From contig NZ_MCGQ01000010.1 of NCBI RefSeq assembly GCF_002242805.1, positions 1 to 64,000 of the forward strand: a stretch of 64,000 nucleotides of DNA. The letters are read 5' to 3'. This DNA comes from Streptomyces diastatochromogenes (GTDB taxonomy: Bacteria; Actinomycetota; Actinomycetes; Streptomycetales; Streptomycetaceae). The notes below the pieces were generated by a model, which was not told the origin of the DNA, searched no databases, and was given only the letters and a program-made list of their open reading frames with translations. This document shows, in pieces, positions 11,101 to 19,653 of the stretch (its first letter is position 1; every line of letters begins with the position of its first letter). The position numbers and the translations under genes are program-made.

Positions 11101-14100
11101 CGTCCGGGTCGGTCTGGGACTTCTTGCGGCCGAGCAGGTCGTAGTCGAACGTCCACACCGACTTGTCCGGGCCCGTGACCTGATGCTGCTGACCAGCGGC
11201 GGTGTAGCCATAGGTGGTGGCCGAGGTGGTACCACCCGTGGTGGTGAAGCCGGTGGCCGCGGTACCGGAGACGGTGGGCGGGGCGGTGTACTGGTCGAGT
11301 TCGGTGGTCTGGCCGCGGGCGTTGACCGCCGTGGTGGTGGCAACCCCGCCCTTGGGAGGCAGGACGGTGGTCTTGTCCCCGGTGTAGGCGGTGGTCGTGG
11401 TCCAGGTCTTGACCCCGTCGTGCTCCTCGGTCAGCAGGTCGGCCCGGCCCTGCCCGTCGTAGTCGGTGACGGTGGTGTCCGGGATGGACACCTGGGAGAC
11501 GGAGACCAACTTGCTTGCGGGGTTGCCGCCCACGTTGTAGGCGTTGTTGGTGGCGACCGTCCAGCCGTGCGAGTCGTACTGCGTGTCCGAGACCGTGGTG
11601 CTGGAGTTCTCCGCCGTCGCCTGCGTCTGCAGCGGCCGCAGCATGGCGTCGTACAGCGTTTCGCTGGTCTGGTAACTACCGCTGTCCAGCAGTGTGTTGG
11701 TCGCGACGATCGACGGTGCCGACTGGGACAGGGTGTAGGTGTAGGTCATGTTCGCCGGCGCGCTGTTGGCCTTGACCTCGTTCGGCAGCCACACCGCCGT
11801 CAGACGACCCAGCGAGTCGTACGTCAGCGAGGTGAGCAGACCGGCCACGTCCGTCTTGGCGGTGGGCAGGGCCCGGCCCGGGTCCAGAGTGGCGGTGGCG
11901 AGCTCGCAGTCCTTGGAGGACGTGGTGGTCGCGGAGCAGTCCACACCGGGGGTGACCTGGGTGATGGTCGTGCTGCTGGTGGGGAGCGCGCCGCTGCTCG
12001 GGGTGTAGGAGGTGAGGACGGTCTGGGCGAGGCTCTTGCCGTCCGGGGACGTGGAGTTGGGGGTGCGGGTGACCTTCGCGGTGCGGCCGTAGGAGTCGTA
12101 CGTGGTGGTCGCCTGGTCCACGAAGGCGGTCGCGGTCGCGCCGCTGGCGGACGACGCCTTCTGGACCAGGGTCGCGTCACCGTGGTCGGGCAGGGCCGGG
12201 TTCTGCTGGCCGTCGCCGTCATAGGCGAACGCGTGCCCGTCGTACGAGGTGCGCGTGTCGGCGATCAGCGTCCCGCTGGGCGTGGCCCCGGCGGTGGAGC
12301 AGTCCTGGGCGGTCGTGATGGTCTCGGCGGGCACCACGAGGGTGTCCGCAGTGCCGGTGAGGTAGCGGGTGTAGGTGCACTTGGCGACGTTGTCGCTGTC
12401 AGCGGTCTCACCGCGGTCGTCGGCCTGAACCGCCATGCCCGTCGTGGACTTGCCCAGGGTCGTGTTGTAGAAGGTGTCGGCCTCTGTCTTGCGCCAGCCG
12501 TAGGAGACGGCTTCACGGGTCAGGGACTTGGCGGTGCGGACCATCTGCGCCGTCAGGTCGGGCAGGCCGCTGCGGTTGCGGGTGGCGGTGGGGCCGATGA
12601 TCGTGGGCACGGTGACGACGGCCTTGTTCAGGCTGCCGCCGGAGGCGGTGTAGGTGTCGCTCTCGAAGACCTGGCCGGCCAGCGCGTTGTCGTCGGTGAC
12701 CGAGGTGGCACCGTCCTGGCTGGTCAGGTCGGGTACCGAACGGGTCTTGCCGCCGGGCAGGGTGTCGCCGTTCATGCCCAGGAAGTAGTACGACTTCGTC
12801 AGCGTCTTCTGGTCGTAGACCTTGGCGCCGTTGGTGAGGTGGAAGACGCTCGGGTCACCGGTGGTGACGTCCACCTCCGGGTAACCGCGGGCCTGGCCCC
12901 AGGTACGGTTCTTGGCCTTGACGACCTCGTTGTCGTCGTAGTGCCAGCCCGGCTTGCCCTTGTAGGCGTAGTCCGTCTCCAGCTTGGGTTCGGTGCCGTC
13001 CTGGTAAGCGTTGTGCGTGTCCTCGGTCACCACCGAGGTCACCGGGTACGTGTAGAACCAGTCCAGCATCGGCGACGGCTGCCCGTACGGGGTCCAGTAC
13101 ACCGGGAAGCACGGCAACGTGTTGGTGGAGGCGAAGGTCTTGGCCGCCGCGTCCGTCGGGTCATTGGGGTCACTTGCCGGGGCGCTGGAGCAGTCGGGCC
13201 GGTCGTAGGTGACGGTGGTCTGGGCGCCGGTTTCGCTGGTGACCGTCTGGATGCGGTCGTGGTACATCAGCGGCATCTGCGGGATCGTCCCGACCCGGTT
13301 GGGCAGCTGCAGCGGCGGGTCGAAACTCACCGCCGGAGTGGAGGTGCTGCCAGTGGCGCCGCCCAGGGTGTCCAGGCCGGTGTGCTGGATGGAGTCCAGC
13401 CAGAGGGTGGGGGCGTGGTCGCCGCCGTCGGGGAAGGACTCGGTGAAGCTGTACTTGTCGACCTGCTTCGTCGCACCACCGGTCTGGATCTGCGTGGTGA
13501 TCGCGGTCAGCCGCTTGCGCGACCAGAAGCTCGGGCCGTGGTTGGTGCAATTGGTCGAGCCCGAGGTGCAGTTCAGGTCGATCGGTACGTCCGGCCAGTA
13601 CGCGGCATTGGCGGCGGTGAACTGGCTGTCGGCGCACGTGTTGCCCGACGGGGTGCCCGGGATGCAGCGTTCCGCGGTGTCGAAGAGGATCTGCGCCGGC
13701 GCGGTGCCCGAGTAGACAGTCGACGACGTCATGCCGTAGTCGATGCGGGACAGCGTGCCGCCGCGCGTGTAGGAGACCGCGGTGTCCTTCACGTCCGCGC
13801 CGTAGTAGCCCGTTTCCGGCGAGTAGTACCAGGCGGTGGCGTTGCCATGGGTGTCGACCGCGTAGTCCAGGTTGAACCGGTACCCCAACGTGCACGAGGT
13901 GGACGCGAAGTCGGTGCTGTCCGGGCACGCCGAGACCCCGCCGTGCGCGTGGTAGACCGGCATGGTCCACACGGATTTCGTCTCGCCCTTGCCGCTGGAC
14001 CAGCCCGGCAGCCGGTTGAGGCCGAAGAAGTACTGCACGCCCCCCTCGGTGACCTTGAAGTACTCCCCGTTCGCCGTACCGTTCGTGGCGTTGGTCAGAT

Positions 14101-15322
14101 TCTCGATCTTGGTGGTCGAGTCGTCCTGGGCCGGGTGGAAGGTCTTGGTGCTGTCGTCGTAGACGAGCTGGGTGGAGCTGCCGTTCAGGGACAGGGTCAG
14201 GATCTGACCCGCCCAGCACTCGTCCCCGTCGTTCTTCGGCGCACCCGAAGACGAGTCGTCGTCGCATGGCTTGTACGTGCGCTCGATGTAGTTCTCCGTC
14301 GAGCTCCAGCCGTCACCCAGCCACGAGGACTGGTTGTTCGTCCCCTCCGTGCGCGCGTCCTGGCCGGAGGAGTCGTACGACAGGTCCACCTTCGGTGCTG
14401 CTCCGCCGATGGCCGCGGGCACCGTGATCGGGTAGTCGTAGGTGAAGGAGCCGGTGTTCCCCGAGGTGGACCAAGAGCCGCCGGGCGACAGGCTCGTCGC
14501 CGAGTAGTCACCGGCGGAACCCGAGGTGCCCGACGTCGCGGCCATGACAACCAGTGAGCTGGGCGAGGTCGTTGCCGAGTGAGGAGAGAGGGTGGCCCCG
14601 GAAGCGGCCGAGGCTGCGCCAGGTACGGAGACCTGGGCGGACAGTGGTGCACCCGGGGTCGTGCGCACCGGAGCCTGTGTCTGGCAGTGCGTCAGCTTCG
14701 GCGTGTGCAGGGCGCATTCGGGCAGCTGGACCAGGTGCAGGCGCGCGGCGAAGTCGCCACCGAAGGCGTAGCGGAACGACGAGTCGTCCACGCGCAGGGC
14801 GACCTTTCCGCCGCCGGCGCCGGTGCGCTGCAGGGTGAAGAGCACACCGTGGACACCGGCGGCGCGTGCGGCCTTCTGGTCCAGCACGGTCACCCGCACG
14901 CGCTGTGATCGGGCGACAGCGGCCGCCTGGGGGTGCGTACCCGCGGCGGCACCGAGCAGAACAGGCGTGTCTCCCGCCCGTACTTGGGTCGCCTTGGCGC
15001 TCAGGCGCGTGGAGGCAGTCGCGACGGGCAGGGTGACCACGGCGCTGCCCGGCACGGGGAGCTTCGCGTGCGCGGCGGGGTCGAAGTGCTTGAACCCCTT
15101 CCGCACGGGGACGCGCTTGGGCGTGGCGTGAGTGAAGGGAATCCGCTTGTCGTGCGGAGCAGCCGGAGCCGACACGTGCCGCTTCTCCACCGTGGCAGCG
15201 GTGGCCATACCCGAGGGCAGCAGCCCCACCAGCAGGGCGCCTGCCGTCACCACTGCCGTGCGATGAGCTCTCCGGACTGCCCAGGCCCCCCGAACACGTC
15301 TCCACCCCGTTGCCCGCACCAT
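8183..15322 (-). CDS. Secreted RHS/YD-repeat polymorphic toxin with Hint and deaminase tip
   Basis: The protein has 2379 residues. ATG at 15322 follows a GAGGGGG ribosome site. Order: twin-arginine-containing N-terminus and signal sequence (1-45); SpvB/TcdB-like start with a YDYPITVPAAIGG segment (near 300); long YD-repeat shell (about 650-1880); RHS core (SYLGKPQDTSTGYTDVGARKY and GQFISVDP, about 1900-1935). A Hint autoprocessing domain starts at CSFTPDTRVLMAHGKTK (about 2091) and ends at VLVHNT (about 2237). The tip of about 140 residues carries a zinc-deaminase signature: LHSE near 2288, then a PC...C pair in RQPCSSRPNLC near 2316. The shell would encapsulate and deliver the tip, which probably deaminates nucleic acid or nucleotides in rivals. 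A matching immunity gene follows. The tip DNA is less GC-rich than the shell. Confidence 0.9.
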   Translation of the reverse strand: MVRATGWRRVRGAWAVRRAHRTAVVTAGALLVGLLPSGMATAATVEKRHVSAPAAPHDKRIPFTHATPKRVPVRKGFKHFDPAAHAKLPVPGSAVVTLPVATASTRLSAKATQVRAGDTPVLLGAAAGTHPQAAAVARSQRVRVTVLDQKAARAAGVHGVLFTLQRTGAGGGKVALRVDDSSFRYAFGGDFAARLHLVQLPECALHTPKLTHCQTQAPVRTTPGAPLSAQVSVPGAASAASGATLSPHSATTSPSSLVVMAATSGTSGSAGDYSATSLSPGGSWSTSGNTGSFTYDYPITVPAAIGGAAPKVDLSYDSSGQDARTEGTNNQSSWLGDGWSSTENYIERTYKPCDDDSSSGAPKNDGDECWAGQILTLSLNGSSTQLVYDDSTKTFHPAQDDSTTKIENLTNATNGTANGEYFKVTEGGVQYFFGLNRLPGWSSGKGETKSVWTMPVYHAHGGVSACPDSTDFASTSCTLGYRFNLDYAVDTHGNATAWYYSPETGYYGADVKDTAVSYTRGGTLSRIDYGMTSSTVYSGTAPAQILFDTAERCIPGTPSGNTCADSQFTAANAAYWPDVPIDLNCTSGSTNCTNHGPSFWSRKRLTAITTQIQTGGATKQVDKYSFTESFPDGGDHAPTLWLDSIQHTGLDTLGGATGSTSTPAVSFDPPLQLPNRVGTIPQMPLMYHDRIQTVTSETGAQTTVTYDRPDCSSAPASDPNDPTDAAAKTFASTNTLPCFPVYWTPYGQPSPMLDWFYTYPVTSVVTEDTHNAYQDGTEPKLETDYAYKGKPGWHYDDNEVVKAKNRTWGQARGYPEVDVTTGDPSVFHLTNGAKVYDQKTLTKSYYFLGMNGDTLPGGKTRSVPDLTSQDGATSVTDDNALAGQVFESDTYTASGGSLNKAVVTVPTIIGPTATRNRSGLPDLTAQMVRTAKSLTREAVSYGWRKTEADTFYNTTLGKSTTGMAVQADDRGETADSDNVAKCTYTRYLTGTADTLVVPAETITTAQDCSTAGATPSGTLIADTRTSYDGHAFAYDGDGQQNPALPDHGDATLVQKASSASGATATAFVDQATTTYDSYGRTAKVTRTPNSTSPDGKSLAQTVLTSYTPSSGALPTSSTTITQVTPGVDCSATTTSSKDCELATATLDPGRALPTAKTDVAGLLTSLTYDSLGRLTAVWLPNEVKANSAPANMTYTYTLSQSAPSIVATNTLLDSGSYQTSETLYDAMLRPLQTQATAENSSTTVSDTQYDSHGWTVATNNAYNVGGNPASKLVSVSQVSIPDTTVTDYDGQGRADLLTEEHDGVKTWTTTTAYTGDKTTVLPPKGGVATTTAVNARGQTTELDQYTAPPTVSGTAATGFTTTGGTTSATTYGYTAAGQQHQVTGPDKSVWTFDYDLLGRKKSQTDPDAGGSGYGYDDAGNQTSTTDAKKVELDYTYDLLGRKLTGTDKSKSNFQFASWTYDTLRIGLPTSSTRYVQGTTGGYTVATTGYTTLGKPTGTKITLPASEAPLPSTYTTTYTYSTNDQLLKTQADPRTQGLNNETITYDRDALGNPTKTSSSINTYVGATVYTNFAEPSRVTLGASTNPAWATYSYDDQTRRLTDRLIERTQAPGPAVDDTKYSYDASGNPTSTTDQQSETGNTVTDQQCYSYDTLDRLTDAWTANDNCAANPPTSGTVTSTPGSYWQSFSYDAIGNRHQSIDHAIGSSGTSTTTTYTDGCTTNCTPTGAQPHTLTATTGGTNPTNFAYDEDGNLHTRVPTTGSGQTLTWDDENHLAQVDTGGSSPTTTKYLYDADGNQLIRRDPGQTTLFAGDTEIIVNTGVTPNVLLGAVRTYSHGGSGMPMAIRSSLSGGGLKYLFNDAHGTANLAMDATSQQVARQQYTPYGRQRSSANTTTWPDPTHSYLGKPQDTSTGYTDVGARKYDPTLGQFISVDPVFEATSPQQLGGYTYAADNPLTNSDPTGLMLDGGGDCRLQAGGCNPDPVHPSHHKSGGGHHGGNGGMQSCNRACFENPDGYHRIQKAAAAETFSQKIHDYEVVASVVASLVVAVPAGVACTEGGPVIGPACVSGVSSLGNALNSSFSGANEGVDPVEPVARCSFTPDTRVLMAHGKTKPIGKIKVGDRVEAADPHTGRHRGARRVLDRFVNHDKDLIDLTVQTAPGHSQTIHTTSRHPFWDDSDHTWVPAGRLKTHHVLNTAANGHVRILTVRVHPGTADMFNLTVQQLHTFYVVAGTTAVLVHNTCPLNDPSSVAAQIAMKARMENGIAAGRNVAVYRIGSGDDARYIAAANEDNLHSERVLDAYIDKQGIPLDDVTAIYSERQPCSSRPNLCGARIGRYKSARNDIEWSLNPDGPGYTGYNKARVREAMDGYSPNSSVPDYDWITK

Positions 15323-15712
15323 GCGGTGTGTCCCCCTCGTCGGTCCCACAACGCGCAGCTCACCTCTGGCGTAAGCAGTTTGAGTGCACGTCAAAAAAGG
15401 AGGCGCTGTCGATCAAGGCCTCCTGCGGGGCATCACGCTAGGGCCTGAGACCGACACAACATGCAAAGCATCTCCACACAGAGAGCAAAGGAATCACCCA
15501 TGTTGGATCCCAAGCCGACCCGCATCCATCAATAACGGACCCTGCAGTTCGTCGGCGGCCGGGCGCCGCCGCCACGGGACCGCCGACCTCCCACGCGACG
15601 GTGCTCCACCTCCCCGTCCCGCGACGGGGCGCCGGAGCGCCGCCGACAGGCGATTGTCAGTGGCCGGTGTCACGCTGGGTACACACTGCATCCACGGAAG
15701 GTAACAATCGCG
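15323..15712. other. Intergenic region between divergent toxin and VOC genes
   Basis: These 390 bp hold no convincing gene. They contain an imperfect GGAGGC/GCCTCC hairpin near 15400-15432 in the toxin leader region and a GC-rich inverted stretch near 15550-15585. A GGAAGG ribosome site lies just before the VOC gene. Promoters for both genes must lie here, but I cannot place them. Confidence 0.4.
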
Positions 15713-16510
15713 ATGATCACCACGGACTTCGCCCCCGGTTCCCCCTGCTGGCTCGACCTCGGCACACCCGACGTCCGCGCCGCCGCAGCCTTCTACAGCG
15801 CCGTGCTCGGGTGGGAGTACCAGCCCATGGGCGAGGGGGAGGACATGGAAGGCGGCATGTTCCGGAAGGACGGCAAGATCGTCGGCGGGCTCGGCAAGCT
15901 CACCGAGGAGGGCGCGCGCTCGGCCTGGATGATCTACTACAGCGTCACCGACGCGGACGTCACGACCCAGGCCGTGGAGCGCGCGGGTGGCACGGTGCGG
16001 GTGGCGCCGACGGACCTCGGCGAGTGGGGCCGGATGGCGCAGTACAGCGACCCTCTGGGGGGCCAGTTCGCCGTCTGGCAGCCCGGGACGGACCAGGGCG
16101 TCGAACTGGTGGACCAGCCGGGCTCGCTGTCCTGGACCGAGCTGTACACGAGCGACGCCACGGCCGCGAAGGAGTTCTACGGCGGCGTCTTCGGCTGGCG
16201 GTTCAGCGACATGGACCTGCCCGGCGGCGGGGGCACGTACTCTCTCGTCACCCCCGCCGGGCTTCCCGAGGACCGTATGCAGGGCGGCCTCATGGAGCTC
16301 CCTGAGGAGCATCTCGGCCTGGCGGGCGGACGGCCGTACTGGCACCCGGTCTTCCATGTCACCGACTGCGACGCCGCGGTCGCCAAGGTCACCGGGAACG
16401 GCGGCAGCGTGCAGATGGGGCCCGAGGACGTGGAGGGCGTCGGCCGGCTGGCCGTCTGTCTGGACCCGTCGAAGGCCGACTTCGTGGTGCTCACCCCGGC
16501 CCGGAGCTGA
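15713..16510 (+). CDS. VOC/glyoxalase-fold protein (two tandem domains)
   Basis: This 265-residue protein has two vicinal-oxygen-chelate repeats. The first starts at PGSPCWLDLGTPDVRAAAAF, and the second near residue 140 at LSWTELYTSDATAAKEFYGG. Each has the FY.x.VFGW beta-alpha pattern typical of the CFP30B/27-kDa antigen family of actinobacteria. Family members bind metals and small substrates such as hydroxylated antibiotics or glyoxals; the substrate cannot be read from sequence. The gene is probably transcribed with the TfoX-like gene 55 bp downstream. Confidence 0.85.
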   Translation: MITTDFAPGSPCWLDLGTPDVRAAAAFYSAVLGWEYQPMGEGEDMEGGMFRKDGKIVGGLGKLTEEGARSAWMIYYSVTDADVTTQAVERAGGTVRVAPTDLGEWGRMAQYSDPLGGQFAVWQPGTDQGVELVDQPGSLSWTELYTSDATAAKEFYGGVFGWRFSDMDLPGGGGTYSLVTPAGLPEDRMQGGLMELPEEHLGLAGGRPYWHPVFHVTDCDAAVAKVTGNGGSVQMGPEDVEGVGRLAVCLDPSKADFVVLTPARS

Positions 16511-16565
16511 GCCCTGGCTTCCGCGACCGCGAACGCAGGCTCACCGAGCAGCGAGGAGGCGTCCG

Positions 16566-16895
16566 ATGGCCTACGACGAAGGGCTGGCCGAGCGGATCCG
16601 TGACCGGCTCGGCGCGGATCCCGACGTCGCCGAGAAGCGCATGTTCGGCGGAATCGCCTTCCTGTACCGGGGCAACATGGCCGTCGGTGTCACCGGCGAC
16701 GACCTCATGGTCCGCGTCGGCCCGGACGCCACCGACGCGGCCCTGGCCCGGCCGGGGGCACGGCTCTTCGACATGACGGGCCGCCCGATGCGCGGCTGGG
16801 TCGTGGTCGCGGGCTCAGCCGTCGCGGAGGACGACGTCCTGGGCGAGTGGATCGAGGAGGGACGCGCCTTCGCGGCAGGTCTGCCGCCCAAGTAG
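16566..16895 (+). CDS. TfoX/Sxy N-terminal domain protein
   Basis: This 109-residue protein consists of the TfoX N-terminal domain alone. The hallmark EKRMFGGIAFLYRGNMAVGV is at about residues 23-42, followed by LMVRVG and GRPMRGWVVV. In Gammaproteobacteria the domain belongs to the competence regulator Sxy; in actinobacteria short single-domain versions are common and of unknown role. The start follows GAGGAGG. It may share a transcript with the upstream VOC gene. Confidence 0.85.
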   Translation: MAYDEGLAERIRDRLGADPDVAEKRMFGGIAFLYRGNMAVGVTGDDLMVRVGPDATDAALARPGARLFDMTGRPMRGWVVVAGSAVAEDDVLGEWIEEGRAFAAGLPPK

Positions 16896-17029
16896 GAGTC
16901 CGTGCCCGTTCGGCCGCGCCCTGCCTGTCCCCGCGGCCGGAAGTGATCGGTCGAGCCACCAGGAAACGCGGTGATCGTGGTACACCGCACGGCAGTTGCC
17001 GCCCCCCTTCCCTGACATGAAGGACGCAC

Positions 17030-17962
17030 GTGCAGACGAGTGAGCCCAAACGAGTGAGCTTCGGCCTCAAGACCACCCCCATGCATGTCGACTACGACGA
17101 CATCCTGCGGGTGTGGCTCGAGGCGGACGAGATTTCCGAGATCGAGCACGCCTGGCTGTGGGACCACATGCTTCCCCTGGCCGGCCCGAAGGACGGGAAG
17201 ATCTACGAGGGCTGGACGCTCCTGGCCGCGCTGGCCGCGCAGACGCGGCGCCTGCGGCTCGGGCTTCTGGTGACCAGCAACCGCATCCGGCAGCCGGCGG
17301 TGCTCGGCAAGATAGCCACCACCGTCGACGTGGTGTCCCGGGGCCGGTTGGTGATGGGCCTCGGCGTGGGCGGCACGCACCAGCCCGCGGGCGCCGGCGG
17401 AATCGCCGGTGACAACCCGGCCGTCGCCGAGTACGAGGCGTACGGGCTCACCCTGGTGCCGCCGCGCGAGGGCATCGAGCGGCTGGAGGAGACCGTCACG
17501 ATCCTGAAGCGGATGTGGACCGAGAAGGAGTTCGACTTCGAGGGCCGCTACTACACGCTGAAGGGCAACCGCAACGAGCCCAAGCCCGTCCAGCCGTCGG
17601 GTCCGCCCCTGCTCATCGGCGGCTGGGGCAACAGGACGCTGCGGCTCGTCGCGGAGCACGCCGACATCTGGAACATCCCCGGCCCGCCGCACAACCAGAT
17701 CGACTACATCACCGAACGCTCCCGTGTCCTGGACGAACACTGCGCGGCCATCGGGCGGGACCCGTCCGAGATCAGCAGGTCCGTCCAGGTCGTCATCTCC
17801 TACGACGACATCGAGGCCTCCCGCCGGCAGGTGCTCGAACTCGTCCACGCCGGCCTCGACCACATCGTCCTGAGCCTCCCGCGCGGCTATCCGCAGGGCG
17901 CGGCCCAGTGGCTGACGGACGAGATCATCAAGCCGGTGCGGGCGGAACTCCCGGACGCATAG
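17030..17962 (+). CDS. LLM-class F420-dependent oxidoreductase
   Basis: This 310-residue luciferase-like TIM-barrel protein has a SFGLKTTPMHVDYDDIL opening, LAAQTRRLRLGLLVTSNRIRQPA and a GRLVMGLGVGG segment typical of actinobacterial F420-dependent enzymes. It very probably uses reduced F420; the substrate is not known. GTG at 17030 has AAGGA seven bases before it; a second GTG at 17054 would also fit the family start. It stands alone between the TfoX-like gene and a decayed oxidoreductase. Confidence 0.85.
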   Translation: MQTSEPKRVSFGLKTTPMHVDYDDILRVWLEADEISEIEHAWLWDHMLPLAGPKDGKIYEGWTLLAALAAQTRRLRLGLLVTSNRIRQPAVLGKIATTVDVVSRGRLVMGLGVGGTHQPAGAGGIAGDNPAVAEYEAYGLTLVPPREGIERLEETVTILKRMWTEKEFDFEGRYYTLKGNRNEPKPVQPSGPPLLIGGWGNRTLRLVAEHADIWNIPGPPHNQIDYITERSRVLDEHCAAIGRDPSEISRSVQVVISYDDIEASRRQVLELVHAGLDHIVLSLPRGYPQGAAQWLTDEIIKPVRAELPDA

Positions 17963-18117
17963 CGCCACTTCATCACTCCGGGCCCGTCCTGCTGAAGCAG
18001 GCCGGCGACCGGGAACTGCTCCAGTGCCGAGGGCGCCCCCACGGCACTCCAGCCGCGCCGAACGCGCCTGGCTCCGCGAAGCCCTCGGCGAGGCGGCGCG
18101 GCTGGCTCGGCTCAGCC

Positions 18118-18933
18118 ATGCCATATCCGCGCGTGATTCCGCACAGCGACGGTGCCGGGGTCGTCGACGCCATCGGGGACGGGGTGGACGGGCGCCGGGT
18201 CGGGCAGCGGGTGTGGATGTACGGCGCCCAGTCCTACCGGGCGTTCGGCACCGCCGCCCAGTACACCGTCGTACCCGACCGTCAAGCGGTCCCCCTGCCC
18301 GGCCACCTCAGCGACGAACTCGGCGCGAGCCTCGGCATCCCCGGCATCACCGCCCACCGGGCCGTGTTCGCCGACGGCCCGGTCGACGGCCGGGTCGTGC
18401 TCGTGCACGGTGTCCTCGGTGGTGTCGGTTCCCTGGCCGCGCGGCTCGCCCGCTGGGGCGGCGCCCTCGTGATCGGCACCGTGCGGCGGGGCAGCGACCT
18501 CGGGCGCGTCGACCCGGCCGTCGTGTCCCACGCCGTGTCCCTGGATTCCGGCGACCCGGCGGCCGCGATCCGGTCGTATGCGCCCGACGGCGTCCACCGC
18601 ATCGTCGAGGTGTCGCTCTCCGCCAACGCCGACCTCGACAACGCCGTGGCCGCGCTCGACGCCGTCATCGCCGCCTACGGCACCCACGCCGACCGGACCG
18701 AACTCCCCTTCTGGCCCCTGCTGTTCAACAACGTCACGCTGCGCCTGCTCGGCAGTGACGACTTTCCCGCCGAGGCGAAGCGGCAGGCGGCCCGTGACCT
18801 CACCGCCGCGGCCGCGGTCGGCGCGCTCACGGTCGATGTCGGTGACCGCTACGCCCTTCAGGACATCGCCGAGGCCCATGACCGCGTCGACACCGGCGGC
18901 CGGGGCCGGGTCCTGGTCACCGTCCCGCACTGA
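18118..18933 (+). pseudogene. NADPH:quinone reductase lacking its N-terminus
   Basis: The 271 residues from MPYPRVIPHSDGAGVVDAIG to the end match the medium-chain reductase/zeta-crystallin family through the nucleotide-binding motif HGVLGGVGSLAARLARWGG and the C-terminal catalytic-domain segment. About 50 residues of the GroES-like start are missing. In-frame upstream sequence (GWLGSA before the ATG) still resembles the family but then degenerates, and no ribosome site precedes the ATG. I therefore read it as a 5'-truncated relic beginning right after the LLM gene. A functional short form cannot be excluded. Confidence 0.6.
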
Positions 18934-18961
18934 CCAGCACCGGGCCGCCGGCAGCGGAGTG

Positions 18962-19552
18962 CTAATTCAGGGCGGACGTCGACTGCACGACCACCCCGTA
19001 GAGGTCCTCGATCGTCGCGAGGGCGCCGTGGTGGAGCTGCTCGGCGCTCACCTCGGCCACCGCGGTGCGCAGCGGACGAGTCGCCGAGGCGTCGGCCACG
19101 ACCGTGGGCCGGTTGCCGCGCAGGAACGCGCCCTGGGCGGTGAAGGCCACGCACATGTGGGTCATGAAGCCGGCGATGACGACGTCCTTGTGGCCGGCGG
19201 CGTCGACGTGGTCGGCCAGATCGGTGCCGAGGAAGGCGTCGGGCAGCTGCTTGACGACTACCGGCTCACCGTCGGCCGGTGCGATGCGGGGGTGGATCTG
19301 GCCGATCTCGGCGCGGATGTCGTACGGGGTTCCCTCGCCGCCGTCGTTGATGACGTGGATGACCCGCGTACCGGCGGCGCGGGCCCGGGCGAGGAGGTCG
19401 ACGGCGGCGTCGAGGGCCTCCTGCCAGCCCGCCAGCTCCATCACGCCGCGGGTGTAGGTGTTCTGGTAGTCGATCAGGATCAGGGTGGCGTCGGCCAGCG
19501 AGGCCGGGGTCTGGTCGAATCCGTTGAGTTCGCGAAGAGTTGTCGTAGTCAC
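18962..19552 (-). CDS. Isochorismatase-family cysteine hydrolase
   Basis: This 196-residue single-domain hydrolase has the Asp-Lys-Cys triad of the family: D in LILIDYQNTY, K in VVVKQLPDAFLGTDL and C in FMTHMCV. Members hydrolyse amides or ureides (nicotinamidase-like); the substrate is unknown here. It is divergent from a DJ-1/AraC regulator with only about 100 bp between, a common pairing in which the regulator controls the hydrolase. Confidence 0.88.
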   Translation of the reverse strand: MTTTTLRELNGFDQTPASLADATLILIDYQNTYTRGVMELAGWQEALDAAVDLLARARAAGTRVIHVINDGGEGTPYDIRAEIGQIHPRIAPADGEPVVVKQLPDAFLGTDLADHVDAAGHKDVVIAGFMTHMCVAFTAQGAFLRGNRPTVVADASATRPLRTAVAEVSAEQLHHGALATIEDLYGVVVQSTSALN

Positions 19553-19653
19553 GGCTCCACGCTAGGAGCCGCCCGGCATGGCCACAATGTCATGTAACTT
19601 GCAGATCCGGACACCTGCTGGGGAGACCCCGGCCCACCGACCGGACGGAGCCC

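Noticed and set aside
9500..12600. DNA-level repeats
   Set aside because: They reflect the YD repeats coded by the RHS protein and are not a separate repeat element.
8618..14557. 1979-codon open frame on the plus strand
   Set aside because: It is the antisense of the RHS toxin gene. Its translation is low-complexity Gly/Val/Arg with no known domain, typical of the opposite strand in high-GC DNA.
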